The translations under genes were made by a program, and so were the position numbers. A stretch of DNA of 64,000 nt, from NCBI GenBank assembly GCA_963669265.1, contig OY769916.1, positions 248,001 to 312,000 of the forward strand, written 5' to 3'. Shown here in pieces: positions 34,905 through 43,981 of this stretch. Under the pieces are notes generated by a model. The model had not been told where the DNA came from. It made no database searches and worked only from the letters and a program-made list of their open reading frames with translations. The DNA is from SZUA-547 sp963669265 (lineage in GTDB: Bacteria > Pseudomonadota > Alphaproteobacteria > Rhodobacterales > Rhodobacteraceae). Numbering within the stretch: the stretch's first letter is position 1; each line of letters opens with the position of its first letter.

Positions 34905-36191
34905 GTGATCTGGATGCTCATATATCTCGCAAGTCTAGGCTGCGCGCTATTTATCGGGTTTCTCTATTTCCGCGATCTTGGCGATGTCAGCCAGATGGTG
35001 CTGAACGTAAAGCGCGAAAACATGATTCGTTTCATCCGAAACGAGTACCGTCTTCTGGGAATTGGTCTTGCCGCCTTTGCGGTCTCGGTCGTCATGTACC
35101 TATTCTTCGACGCCGCGCCTGGCTGGCTGTTCATGCCCTCGGTTCTTCTGATTACGCTGCTCTATGGCTTTCCCTGGGCGTGGGTGCATCTGGGACTTCG
35201 AAACCAGAAAGGGACCGCCAATTACTTCTCAATCGCGGAGGCGAAGGAGTGGGTCGCGCCCCATAACAGCGTGATGGTGATCGAGAATAACGGCGTCGCC
35301 CGCGCGCATTCCAACGATCAGTTGATGCGCCCGCATCTCGCCGGCACCGCCGACGGCCTGAACGGTGAGAACGTGGTGATGACGTTCTGCGCCATGACCA
35401 ATCTGGGCATCGGCTACACCCCGGAGATCGAGGGGAACAAGCTGGATCTCGAAGTGCTCGCCCAGCACGGCAACAACCTGATCCTGCGTGACAACAACAC
35501 CAGCGAACCTGTTCAACAGATTCTGGGTTTCCGAGAGCGCGATACGGACATGTCCGGCGATGGCCCGGTCTGCCCGCTGCGCCCCACGCTGGCGATGAAG
35601 CCCTGGCCCACCTTCCGAATGACGTTCCGGGGGTTCGAGCGGGCGTATCCCGATGGCGTCGTATTTCTAAACAAGCCCTCCAAGAACCCGGTTCTGAAGC
35701 TGTTCGACATGTTCACAGATGTGATGTTCTCGTGGGGCATCGGTCGGCAACATCGCGAGGCCGCGCCGGTGATGGGAGATATGGATCTCTCGGACCAGCG
35801 CCTGCCCAACAAGGCCTATATCTGGGGCATCAATCTGGGCGACGACGCCGTCTGTTTCACCGATGATTTCGTCATGTTCCATGACGGGCCGGTCAATACG
35901 ACCATCAACGGACGGCGTATCGTGCTCGCCTGGCACCCGCTTTACGAAAGTCTGGGCGCCTGGTGGAACGACAGCGGCGCGCCGATCACCGACATCGACT
36001 TCTTTGGCAAGTCCGATCAGGGCCAGCTCAAGCGCGTCGAGCACCTTAAAGCAGGCATGTTCTGGCATGTCTGGGCGGAGTTTTTCCCCCACACCGACAT
36101 CAATCGCGTTGACGCGGCCGACGATCCGGCCGAGCCTGCGCCCAGCGAAGACAGCTCATCCTCGGATGCGATCAAGGAGCACTCTCAGTGA
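34905..36191 (+). CDS. DUF3179-like membrane-anchored protein
   Basis: A 428-residue protein. Three hydrophobic segments (about 2-20, 47-68 and 73-95) precede a large extracytoplasmic domain. The stretch VMVIENNGVARAHSNDQLMRPHLAG...GENVVMTFCAMTNLGIGY resembles the core of DUF3179, where a cysteine sits after a hydrophobic strand; later motifs are WHPLYESLGAWWNDSGAP and a Ser/Asp-rich tail. The biochemical role is unknown. The start is a GTG with AGAGGA nine bases upstream. It overlaps the next gene by 4 bases (GTGA) and lies divergent from an AraC regulator. Confidence 0.7.
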   Translation: MIWMLIYLASLGCALFIGFLYFRDLGDVSQMVLNVKRENMIRFIRNEYRLLGIGLAAFAVSVVMYLFFDAAPGWLFMPSVLLITLLYGFPWAWVHLGLRNQKGTANYFSIAEAKEWVAPHNSVMVIENNGVARAHSNDQLMRPHLAGTADGLNGENVVMTFCAMTNLGIGYTPEIEGNKLDLEVLAQHGNNLILRDNNTSEPVQQILGFRERDTDMSGDGPVCPLRPTLAMKPWPTFRMTFRGFERAYPDGVVFLNKPSKNPVLKLFDMFTDVMFSWGIGRQHREAAPVMGDMDLSDQRLPNKAYIWGINLGDDAVCFTDDFVMFHDGPVNTTINGRRIVLAWHPLYESLGAWWNDSGAPITDIDFFGKSDQGQLKRVEHLKAGMFWHVWAEFFPHTDINRVDAADDPAEPAPSEDSSSSDAIKEHSQ

Positions 36192-37408
36192 CGAAACTAT
36201 GGACTCTCGCCGCGGCGTTGTTTGCGGTGGCTCTTCCCGCCGCCGCGCAGGACAACATCGCCAAATATTCGCCGACTGAGCCCTACCCCTCTCACGACGT
36301 ATATTACCCGGGCACCGAGGCATTGGGCGCGGATGAGATGCGCGTCATCGCCTGCGGCACCGGCATGCCCCAGCCGCGTCTGAAGCAGGCCGCCGCCTGC
36401 TTTCTGGTGGAGCTTGGCAATGGCGACAAGTTCATCTTTGACATGGGCTATGGCTCCTATGACCGGCTGTCGGCGCTGGGCATCCCGCTCGATTATCTGA
36501 ACAAGGTCTTTATCGGCCACTTGCATCTGGATCACGCCGGCGACTTCCCGATGTTCTACTATACGCGCGGGATCAACTCGGGCCGCTCAATCACGCGGCT
36601 TTGGGGTCCGACCGGCGTGAAGCCCGAATGGGGCACGCAAACCTGGTTCGACAAGACCCGTGAAGCCTGGGCGTGGGAGGAGGCGAGCCGCGGCGCCGCT
36701 GTCGATGCGCGCGCGCTTGAGGTTGAGATAAACGAGTTTGACTGGACCGCGGAAAACGCTGTGATCTATGACGAGAACGGCGTGCAGGTCCGCACCATCC
36801 CGGCGGTCCACGCCGACCAGTCCGTCAGCTTCATTCTGGAATGGAACGGCCTTTCCTTCGCGTTCTCCAGCGACACCAGCCCGAACCGCTGGTGGGTCGA
36901 GCACACTAAAGGCGTGGACCTTTCCATACACGAAGCGGTGCTGCCTGTCGAGATGTGGATCAGCAAATACAACCTCGATCCGATTGGCGCGGTGATGGCA
37001 GGCACGCAGGCCCATACCCCGCCGCAGGCCTTCGGAAAGGTAATGGACCTGACGAAGCCGCGTTTGGCTGTCGCCTATCACTTCCAGAACGACGCCGAGA
37101 CCGCGCCGGTGATGTTGGAGGCGATCCGGGAGACCTATGACGGGCCGCTGGACCTCGCGACGGACTTCATGGTCTGGAACGTGACGAAGGATGAGATCCG
37201 CACCCGGATGGCCATTCCCAATCACGAGCGCTTCCCCGAGCCGGCGCTGAGAGAGTTCAAGCGCTCAGAAGTGCAGGCCTATGAATGGACCGCGACGACG
37301 TTTGACGGTTATGAGCCGGAAACGGCGGCGGTGATCAACAAGCTGGTCGATGCGTTCAACGAGCAGTACGGAACGGATGTGAAGCCGACGACGACGGCGC
37401 CGCGCTGA
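36188..37408 (+). CDS. Secreted MBL-fold metallo-hydrolase (GntH/RNase Z-like)
   Basis: A 406-residue protein with a signal peptide (LAAALFAVALPAAAQD, cleavage near residue 20) and a metallo-beta-lactamase fold. The metal motif HLHLDH has His111, His113, Asp115 and His116; later metal-site strands are AFSSDTSP and VMAGTQAHTPP. Automatic annotation often names such exported proteins guanitoxin biosynthesis GntH; the genome context here gives no support for guanitoxin. It is translationally coupled to the DUF3179-like gene and ends before a strong terminator. The substrate is unknown. Confidence 0.85.
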   Translation: MTKLWTLAAALFAVALPAAAQDNIAKYSPTEPYPSHDVYYPGTEALGADEMRVIACGTGMPQPRLKQAAACFLVELGNGDKFIFDMGYGSYDRLSALGIPLDYLNKVFIGHLHLDHAGDFPMFYYTRGINSGRSITRLWGPTGVKPEWGTQTWFDKTREAWAWEEASRGAAVDARALEVEINEFDWTAENAVIYDENGVQVRTIPAVHADQSVSFILEWNGLSFAFSSDTSPNRWWVEHTKGVDLSIHEAVLPVEMWISKYNLDPIGAVMAGTQAHTPPQAFGKVMDLTKPRLAVAYHFQNDAETAPVMLEAIRETYDGPLDLATDFMVWNVTKDEIRTRMAIPNHERFPEPALREFKRSEVQAYEWTATTFDGYEPETAAVINKLVDAFNEQYGTDVKPTTTAPR

Positions 37409-37440
37409 TCGCGCCCAATAGTGGCCGCATGAATTGAACA

Positions 37441-37476
37441 GGAAGCGGCGGTTTATCCGCCGCTTTCCGCTTTTTT
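37441..37476 (+). terminator. Intrinsic terminator after the MBL gene, embedded in holC
   Basis: GGAAGCGGCGG (37441-37451), loop TTTAT, CCGCCGCTTTCC (37457-37468, one bulged T), then GC and six T. The 3' arm and T-run are also the last codons of holC on the other strand, whose stop codon sits in the loop. Confidence 0.85.
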
Positions 37477-37920
37477 GATCCATCGACCGGCGTCGTCCTG
37501 CGCCCAGTAAATCGCCTTCAGACCCGCATCTGAGACGGCTTTCCAGTCGCCGCGCGCTTGTCCCACGGCCTGTTCGTCATGGCCGTCGAACATCAGGATC
37601 ACGCGCTCAAACTGGTTGAAGGTGTTCGTGGAGGCCTCTGCGCCGTCGACCAAAAACAGGATCTGAGGCGCGTTGGGCCGCTCCTCGCCCGCGGTCAGAT
37701 AGATCGGCTGCGTCTCACCCGGACCATCCTGCGCTCCGCCATGAGGCAGGAACGCGTCATCCCGATAAGTCCAGAGATGTCCGTTCAGCGCCTCCGCCCG
37801 CTCACGAGAGCCGGTCTGAACCACGCCGCGCCATCCGCGTTGCAGCGTCTTCTCCAACAGCTCCGGCAGCGCATATTCCAGGGGACGCCGGGTCAGATGG
37901 TAAAACAGCACTTCGACCAA
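37453..37920 (-). CDS. holC: DNA polymerase III subunit chi
   Basis: A 155-residue HolC, the clamp-loader accessory protein that binds SSB. It shows MVEVLFYHLTRRPLEYALPELLEKTLQRGWRGVV, LNGHLWTYRDDAFLPHGG (family-specific), LTAGEERPNAPQILFLVDGAE and FERVILMFDGHDEQAV. It begins 4 bases after the pepA stop, so it is in the pepA-holC operon. Its last codons double as the terminator of the convergent operon. Confidence 0.95.
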   Translation of the reverse strand: MVEVLFYHLTRRPLEYALPELLEKTLQRGWRGVVQTGSRERAEALNGHLWTYRDDAFLPHGGAQDGPGETQPIYLTAGEERPNAPQILFLVDGAEASTNTFNQFERVILMFDGHDEQAVGQARGDWKAVSDAGLKAIYWAQDDAGRWIKKAESGG

Positions 37921-37924
37921 AGGC

Positions 37925-39403
37925 TTAGCCCTCGAACTTATCCCGGATCAGCTGGTCGAGCGCGCGAACGCCCCAGCCCGTCGCGCCTTTGGGCGAAAGC
38001 GGCTTGGCCTCTTTGGAGAGCGCCACCCCCGCGATGTCGATATGGATCCACGGCGTCTCATCCTTGACGAACCGCTTCAGAAATTGCGCGGCGGTGACGG
38101 CGCCCGCCGGCCGGCCGCCGGAGTTTTTCACATCCGCGACCCGGGATTTCAGTAGCTTGTTATAGGCGTCGTCAAGCGGCAAGCGCCACGCGTTCTCGCC
38201 CGCTGCGCCGCACGCCTCAGCGAACGCCGCCGCCAGATCGTCGTCATTTGAGAAATAACCAGCATTCTCCGTCCCAAGCGCGACGATGACCGCGCCAGTC
38301 AGTGTGGCGAGATCGATCATCGCTGCGGGCTGAAACGCCTCCTGCGCGTGCCACATGATGTCAGCCAGCACCAACCGGCCCTCGGCGTCGGTGTTGATGA
38401 CCTCGATCGTATCGCCCTTCAGCGAGCGGATCACGTCCCCTGGCCGCTGCGCCAGACCGTCCGGCATATTCTCCACCAGCCCGACGATGCCGATGACATT
38501 GGCCTTGGCCTTGCGCCGGGCGAGCGCGCGCATCACGCCCGCCACAACGCCGGCACCGCCCATATCCATGGTCATCTCTTCCATGCCGCCTGGAGGCTTC
38601 AACGAGACGCCGCCTGTGTCGAACACGACGCCTTTTCCGACCAGCGCCAGTGGGGCCTCGTCGCCGCCGCCCATCCATTTCATCACGACGACTTTTGAGC
38701 GAGACGCCGAACCCTGCCCCACCGCCAGAAGCGCGCGCATGCCCAGCCGCTCCAGCGCATCTTCGTCCAGCACTTCAACCCGCAACCCGAGCGCCGCCAT
38801 CGCGCCAAGGCGAGAGGCGAATGTTTCGGTCGTCAAAACGTTGGCGGGTTCATTGGTCAAATCGCGCGTAAAGAACACGCCGTCCGCAAGCGCCATCAAC
38901 GGCTGGGCGGCTTTGGCCGCCTTCTGCGGCTTCGCACAGCGCATGCGCAGCGCGCCGCCGACATCGTCCTCGTCACCGGTTTTGTGCTCGACAAACGCGT
39001 AGCGGCGCAACGCAGCGCCAAAAGCCGCCTCTGCGACGAGATCGGGCGCGCCCAGTCCATCCGCCAGAAAAATCGTCTCATGCCCGGCTGTTCTGGCGCC
39101 GACCACGCCGCCGATTTTGCGCGCGCCCCCTGCGTCCAGAGGTTCATCGCCGACGCCGACCACAATGATCGCGTCAGCGATCAGACCCGCCGGAAACAGC
39201 AGCTTCTCCGCATCGCCCAGCTTAGCCTTGAAACCCGCCGAGGCCGCCAGTCGAGAGATCGCGCCAGCGCAGGCCTTATCAAGCGCCAATCCCGCCGGAG
39301 ACAATTCGCCATCCTCCGTCACCGTGACGACCAGCGTTCCCGCAAGCGTCGCAAGATCCCCAAAGTCCGGGTCTGAAAACGTAATCTCGATCGGTCGCGT
39401 CAA
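37925..39403 (-). CDS. pepA: Leucyl aminopeptidase
   Basis: A 492-residue M17 cytosol aminopeptidase with two metals per active site. The catalytic domain has GKGVVFDTGGVSLKP (Lys257, Asp262), MTMDMGGAG and the signature NTDAEGRL (337-343). The N-terminal macro-like domain (1-170) is present. It is divergent from lptF across 123 bp; pepA next to lptFG is a widespread proteobacterial order. Metal ligands appear intact. Confidence 0.95.
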   Translation of the reverse strand: MTRPIEITFSDPDFGDLATLAGTLVVTVTEDGELSPAGLALDKACAGAISRLAASAGFKAKLGDAEKLLFPAGLIADAIIVVGVGDEPLDAGGARKIGGVVGARTAGHETIFLADGLGAPDLVAEAAFGAALRRYAFVEHKTGDEDDVGGALRMRCAKPQKAAKAAQPLMALADGVFFTRDLTNEPANVLTTETFASRLGAMAALGLRVEVLDEDALERLGMRALLAVGQGSASRSKVVVMKWMGGGDEAPLALVGKGVVFDTGGVSLKPPGGMEEMTMDMGGAGVVAGVMRALARRKAKANVIGIVGLVENMPDGLAQRPGDVIRSLKGDTIEVINTDAEGRLVLADIMWHAQEAFQPAAMIDLATLTGAVIVALGTENAGYFSNDDDLAAAFAEACGAAGENAWRLPLDDAYNKLLKSRVADVKNSGGRPAGAVTAAQFLKRFVKDETPWIHIDIAGVALSKEAKPLSPKGATGWGVRALDQLIRDKFEG

Positions 39404-39526
39404 AGTCTGTCCCTCGCACGGCGGCTTGCGTTTCTATTGAGTGACAGGTAACGCCATAAAGGAGGCTGCGCCAGCGCCAAGGCGCTCAAAATAAGACCGG
39501 GATCGGCCGAACCTCGGCTACGATGA

Positions 39527-40681
39527 ATGATCTTCCGACTTTGGGACGAGCAGATCTTGATCGAAATTGATAAATACCTTTTTCGTTCGCTCCTCGGACC
39601 TTTCGCGTTTTTCGCGATCGTGTTGACCGGTCTGGTCTGGCTGACACAATCTCTCGGCATAATCGACACCGTGGTCAACCGAGGCCAAAGCGCGATCGTG
39701 TTTGTCGAACTGACGCTGCTGCTGCTTCCCACGGTCTTGTCCGCCGCGCTCCCTATCTCCGCGTTCGCCGCCGCGCTCTACGCTATGCACCGCCTCTATG
39801 CGGAATCGGAAATTGTGGTGATGCTTTCGGCTGGGATGAGCGCTGTGCGGCTTGCACGTCCGATCGCGCTGTTCGGCGCGCTGGTCATGGCCGCGATGTT
39901 CTTCGACACGCTCTATTTGATGCCAACATCGTCACAGCAGATGAAGACGCGCGTGGCGGAGCTGCGCGGCGACCTCGCTACAGCGCTCATTCGGGATGGC
40001 AGGTTCCTGAATCCGTCCGAGGGCTTGACGGTCTATGTCCGCGAGATCCCGAAAAGCGGCGACCTGCTGGGTGTTTTCGCTCATGACCAGAGAGATCCAG
40101 TAAAGCCGCTGACTTATTCCGCCGAGCGCGCCGCCATGGTGATGACGGACGAAGGACCGCGCCTGATCATGTTCGATGGAATAGCCCAAACGCGTGACAT
40201 AGAATCGGACGAGCTTTCCGTGCTCCGCTTCGAGCGGTTCGTGTTCGATTTGGCGACATTTGTGAAGGATCCTGAAAGCCGCGGTCGCAAGCCGAGCGAG
40301 CATTACATTCACGAACTTTTGAATCCGCCAGAACGCTTGAAAGGTAAGGCTCGGGCCAAATGGCTGACGGAAGGATACGAGCAGATCACCGCTCCACTCT
40401 ACGGATTGGCGCTGCCGCTGGTTGCGCTGGCCGTGCTGTTGGGCGGCGGGCATCGGCGGCGCGGCTATGAGCGTCGCATCGCCGCGGCGGCAGGGATCGC
40501 GCTGATGGTGCGCCTCAGCGGATTCGCGATCAAAGGCGCGGCCACCAGCACCGCGTGGCTTGCCCCAGCGCTCTTTGCGCCGCCACTGATCGCCATCGTG
40601 GTGTCCTGCCTCGTGCTCCTCAGTGGATCCCGCGCCCATGCGCCTGTCGTCTCGCCGTCCAAGGAGGCGCGCGCGGCATGA
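39527..40681 (+). CDS. lptF: LPS export permease LptF
   Basis: A 384-residue inner-membrane subunit of the LptB2FG ABC transporter that extracts LPS. It has about six transmembrane helices, three before and three after a periplasmic jellyroll domain (about 125-280). The start region IDKYLFRSLLGPFAFFAIVLTGLVWLTQSLGIID and the motif LARPIALFGALVMAAMFFDTLYLMPTS fit LptF. The ATG at 39527 was used. It overlaps lptG by four bases (ATGA). Confidence 0.93.
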   Translation: MIFRLWDEQILIEIDKYLFRSLLGPFAFFAIVLTGLVWLTQSLGIIDTVVNRGQSAIVFVELTLLLLPTVLSAALPISAFAAALYAMHRLYAESEIVVMLSAGMSAVRLARPIALFGALVMAAMFFDTLYLMPTSSQQMKTRVAELRGDLATALIRDGRFLNPSEGLTVYVREIPKSGDLLGVFAHDQRDPVKPLTYSAERAAMVMTDEGPRLIMFDGIAQTRDIESDELSVLRFERFVFDLATFVKDPESRGRKPSEHYIHELLNPPERLKGKARAKWLTEGYEQITAPLYGLALPLVALAVLLGGGHRRRGYERRIAAAAGIALMVRLSGFAIKGAATSTAWLAPALFAPPLIAIVVSCLVLLSGSRAHAPVVSPSKEARAA

Positions 40682-41763
40682 GCTGGACGCTGTCCCGATA
40701 CATCGCGTCGCGTTATTTCAGCGCGCTTCTGCTCTCTATTATCGCGATTTTGGTCATCGTGATCATGGTCGACCTGATCGAGCGACTCAGAGGAGCGGAA
40801 GTTGGATTTGCCTCGCTCTTATGGCTTTCAATCCTGCGCGCGCCGACACTCGCCGCCAAGGCCTTGCCATTCGCGGTGATGCTGGCGTCGATGATCGCAT
40901 ACTCCAGGCTGGCGCGCAGCAGCGAGTTGACTGTGGCCCGCGCGTCGGGACTTTCAAGCACCCGCCTTTTGGCGCCGAGCGCGATCACCGCGATGCTGGT
41001 CGGCGTCTTCGCATTCGCGGCCTATAACCCCATCGCCGCCGCGATGGCTGACCGCTACGATGTGCTGACGTCCCGGATTGGCGGCGACGTCAATCGCTTA
41101 GCGGTGTCCAGCGAAGGCGTTTGGCTCAGACAGGGCGACAGGAGTGTCCAGACGGTCATTCACGCCCGTTCAGCCAGCGCCGCAGCGACCGAGTTGTTCG
41201 ACGTGACGTTCTATGAGTTCGCGGGCGGCGAAGAACTTGTCCGACGGATCGACGCCAAGAGCGCAAACCTCACTGTTGGTTCCTGGCTTTTGAACGACGT
41301 CGATTACTGGGACCTGACGCTCGGTGACGCTATCGCCCGCGTCCCGCTTGAGTTTCATCAGGTGCCGACGGCCATCACCCCTTCAGAAGTCATTGAAGGC
41401 GTCGCAAGCCCAGATACGATTTCATTTTGGAGACTCCCGGAATTCATTGACTCCCTTGAGGAATCCGGGTTCTCGGCGCGCCGGCACCGAATCCATTGGC
41501 ATGCGCAGTTGACAGCGCCCCTGTTGTTTCTCGCCATGATGCTGATTGGGGCCGCGTTTTCCATGCGGCCAGCCCGCTTTGGCGGCCTTGGATTGATGGC
41601 GCTGGGCTGTGTCGTCACCGGCCTTGGCTACTATTTTGTCTCTGACCTTATTCTTGCATTCGGTTTTTCCGGCGGCGCGCCCATCATTGCGGCGGCTTGG
41701 GCGCCGCCGGTCGCGGCGCTGTTTCTCGCGGCGGGATTGCTCCTGCATCTTGAAGACGGGTAA
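40678..41763 (+). CDS. lptG: LPS export permease LptG
   Basis: A 361-residue partner of LptF with the same plan. It starts MSWTLSRYIASRYFSALLLSIIAILVIVIMVDLIE, has a periplasmic jellyroll with IDAKSANLTVGSWLLNDVDYWDL, and a C-terminal membrane half with LLFLAMMLIGAAFSMRPARFGGLGLMALGCVVTGLGYYF. The ATG at 40678 overlaps the lptF stop; the frame is open further upstream, but only this start gives the family N-terminus. Confidence 0.94.
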   Translation: MSWTLSRYIASRYFSALLLSIIAILVIVIMVDLIERLRGAEVGFASLLWLSILRAPTLAAKALPFAVMLASMIAYSRLARSSELTVARASGLSSTRLLAPSAITAMLVGVFAFAAYNPIAAAMADRYDVLTSRIGGDVNRLAVSSEGVWLRQGDRSVQTVIHARSASAAATELFDVTFYEFAGGEELVRRIDAKSANLTVGSWLLNDVDYWDLTLGDAIARVPLEFHQVPTAITPSEVIEGVASPDTISFWRLPEFIDSLEESGFSARRHRIHWHAQLTAPLLFLAMMLIGAAFSMRPARFGGLGLMALGCVVTGLGYYFVSDLILAFGFSGGAPIIAAAWAPPVAALFLAAGLLLHLEDG

Positions 41764-41797
41764 GACAGGCGTGGGACGAGGGGCGGAGCAGAACTCG

Positions 41798-43978
41798 ATG
41801 ACGGCGCAAAGACCGCGACGATCAGTCATAAGCGAAACCGTCATGGCGGCAGTCGTCGCCTGTTTTATCTCGCTTACTGCGGTCCAGGCGCAGGATCTCG
41901 ACGATTTGAGCGCAGGCGCTGAGGAAGACCAGCCAATCGCGCTGGTCGCCGATGAGGTGACATTCGATTCGAACACTGGGATCGTCACCGCCCGCGGCGC
42001 GGTGGAGGTCTATTACGGCGAACGCACCCTCACCGCCGACGAGATCGTTTACGACTCAGAAAACGATGTGTTCAACGCCGAGGGAAAGATTGCTATTCGC
42101 AATCCCGACGGCACGATCCTCTATGCAGAAATCGCTGAGCTGGACGGCGATCTGCGCAATGGACTTGCGCGTGGCGCACGGACGGTCATGGCCGACGGCT
42201 CCCGGATGTCCGCGGTCGCCGCGCGACGTATAGACGGCGACACGAACGCGTTGTCGAGAGCGGTCTTCAGCCCATGCGACGTTTGCGCATCCGATCCAGA
42301 GCCGCTTTGGCAAATCCGGGCGCGCCGTGTGGTCCACGATCAGATTCAGAAGGAAGTTTTCTACGAAGACGCCGTGTTTGAAGTTGAAGGCGTCGACGTG
42401 TTCTGGATGCCGTATTTCAGTCATCCGGATCCAACCGTCAAGCGCCGCTCGGGCTTTCTAACCCCCAGCTTCCAAAGCTCGACCACATATGGATACGGGA
42501 TCAAAACTCCCTACCATTATATTCTTGGCCCCAGCAGCGACATCACCCTGACTCCATTCGTCATGTCTAATGACGGCTTGATCATGGAGGGCGAATATCG
42601 CGCGGTAAGAGAAACAGGTTTCTACGCATTCAGGGGCAGCGTCACGCAGAACGACTTCACCGGCGAAGACGAGATCCATGGCCACCTGTTCGGCAGAGCA
42701 CGTTTCGACGCTCCCGCAGATTTCAAGTATGGCGGCGATATCGAGGTTTCCTCAGACGACGCGTATCTCAGACGCTTCGACTTCACCAGTCGCGACCGTT
42801 TGACGTCCGAGCTGTTCCTGCGCCGGTTCCAAAACGATGGCTTCGCCTCGATCAGCGGTCTTTATTTCCAGAGCAACCGGTCGGACGAGCCGCAAGAGGA
42901 GATTCCGGTCGTTCTGCCGGAAATCCAGCTTCGGCAGCGTTTCGACGCTCCTTACATTGGCGGCGATCTGTTCGCCAATGGTGATGTTCTGGCGCTGTCC
43001 CGGGAGGAGGGTCGAGACGTAGTTAGGCTCTCCGCTGGGCTTGACTGGGAAGATAGCTTGGTTTCGGAGACTGGTTTTGCCTTTCGAGGCTTTGCTGAAA
43101 CCCGCGCGGATTTCTATGCCATTGATGACGACCCGACGACGGACGAGTCCAGCATCAGCCGGGTTTTGGGACTGGCTGGCGTCGAAGCTCGATATCCTTT
43201 CGTTCGCCAAGGTCAGAGAAATACGCAGATATTCGAGCCGATCGCTCAATTTATCCTCGCCAACGAGGGTGGAAACCCGGAAGGCATCCCGAACGAGGAC
43301 AGTCAGGAGATCTCCTTCGACGACACCAACCTTTTCGCCACGTCCCGCGCGCCCGGGTTGGATCTTTGGGAAGAAGGCTCCCGCATCAACATGGGCTGGC
43401 GCTACGAATTACTCTCCGATGGCGGCCTGGATCTCAACGCAAGCGGCGGTCGTGTGCTCAGGTTCGAGGAGGCGAGTGAATTTCCGGACGGCTCTGGACT
43501 ACAGGGCACAAATTCAGACTACGTCGCCGCCTGGGGTTTAGCTTATGGCGACCTTTTCCGCTTCACCAATCGATTTCGGATGTCGGATGATTTCGAACTC
43601 GCGCGCAATGAAATGCTCGTCGAGCTTGATTACGGTCGTTGGGACGCCAACGCATCCTACGTGCTTTTTGAGGCCGATGCGGACTCGATTGTCACCGAAG
43701 ACCGCGAAGAGTTCGCCTTTGGCGGAACTGTCGATCTGACGCCTGCATGGTCTTTGTCGGGCGGGTTCAGGTATGACGAAGTGGCCAACGAGCTTTTGCG
43801 CGCCAGTTCGGGGCTCGTCTGGAGCAATGAATGCGTCGAGGTTGACTTTAGTTTGCGCAGACGTTTCACAAGCAGCACGGGCGCGCCCTCTTCCACATCT
43901 TTTGGATTGGAAGTGAAATTGCTTTCCTTGTCTCTGGCGAAGGAAGACCGCAAGAGACACCGCGCGTGCGGATCATAG
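41798..43978 (+). CDS. lptD: LPS assembly outer-membrane protein LptD
   Basis: A 726-residue outer-membrane LPS translocon. A signal peptide (AAVVACFISLTAVQAQ) is followed by the periplasmic LptA/OstA-like domain (ADEVTFDSNTGIVTARGAVEVYYG, repeated as DEIVYDSENDVFNAEGKI). The OstA_C/LptD beta-barrel (about 215-726) follows, with the conserved PYFSHPDPTVKRRSGFLTPSF. Cysteines at CDVC and in the C-terminal part could form the inter-domain disulfides, although the spacing differs from E. coli. The ATG at 41798, with GGAG upstream, is 34 bp after lptG. Confidence 0.94.
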   Translation: MTAQRPRRSVISETVMAAVVACFISLTAVQAQDLDDLSAGAEEDQPIALVADEVTFDSNTGIVTARGAVEVYYGERTLTADEIVYDSENDVFNAEGKIAIRNPDGTILYAEIAELDGDLRNGLARGARTVMADGSRMSAVAARRIDGDTNALSRAVFSPCDVCASDPEPLWQIRARRVVHDQIQKEVFYEDAVFEVEGVDVFWMPYFSHPDPTVKRRSGFLTPSFQSSTTYGYGIKTPYHYILGPSSDITLTPFVMSNDGLIMEGEYRAVRETGFYAFRGSVTQNDFTGEDEIHGHLFGRARFDAPADFKYGGDIEVSSDDAYLRRFDFTSRDRLTSELFLRRFQNDGFASISGLYFQSNRSDEPQEEIPVVLPEIQLRQRFDAPYIGGDLFANGDVLALSREEGRDVVRLSAGLDWEDSLVSETGFAFRGFAETRADFYAIDDDPTTDESSISRVLGLAGVEARYPFVRQGQRNTQIFEPIAQFILANEGGNPEGIPNEDSQEISFDDTNLFATSRAPGLDLWEEGSRINMGWRYELLSDGGLDLNASGGRVLRFEEASEFPDGSGLQGTNSDYVAAWGLAYGDLFRFTNRFRMSDDFELARNEMLVELDYGRWDANASYVLFEADADSIVTEDREEFAFGGTVDLTPAWSLSGGFRYDEVANELLRASSGLVWSNECVEVDFSLRRRFTSSTGAPSSTSFGLEVKLLSLSLAKEDRKRHRACGS

Positions 43979-43981
43979 GCG

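Noticed and set aside
36188..37408. Guanitoxin biosynthesis cluster
   Set aside because: A GntH-like metallo-hydrolase alone is not evidence; no other guanitoxin pathway genes are in the window.
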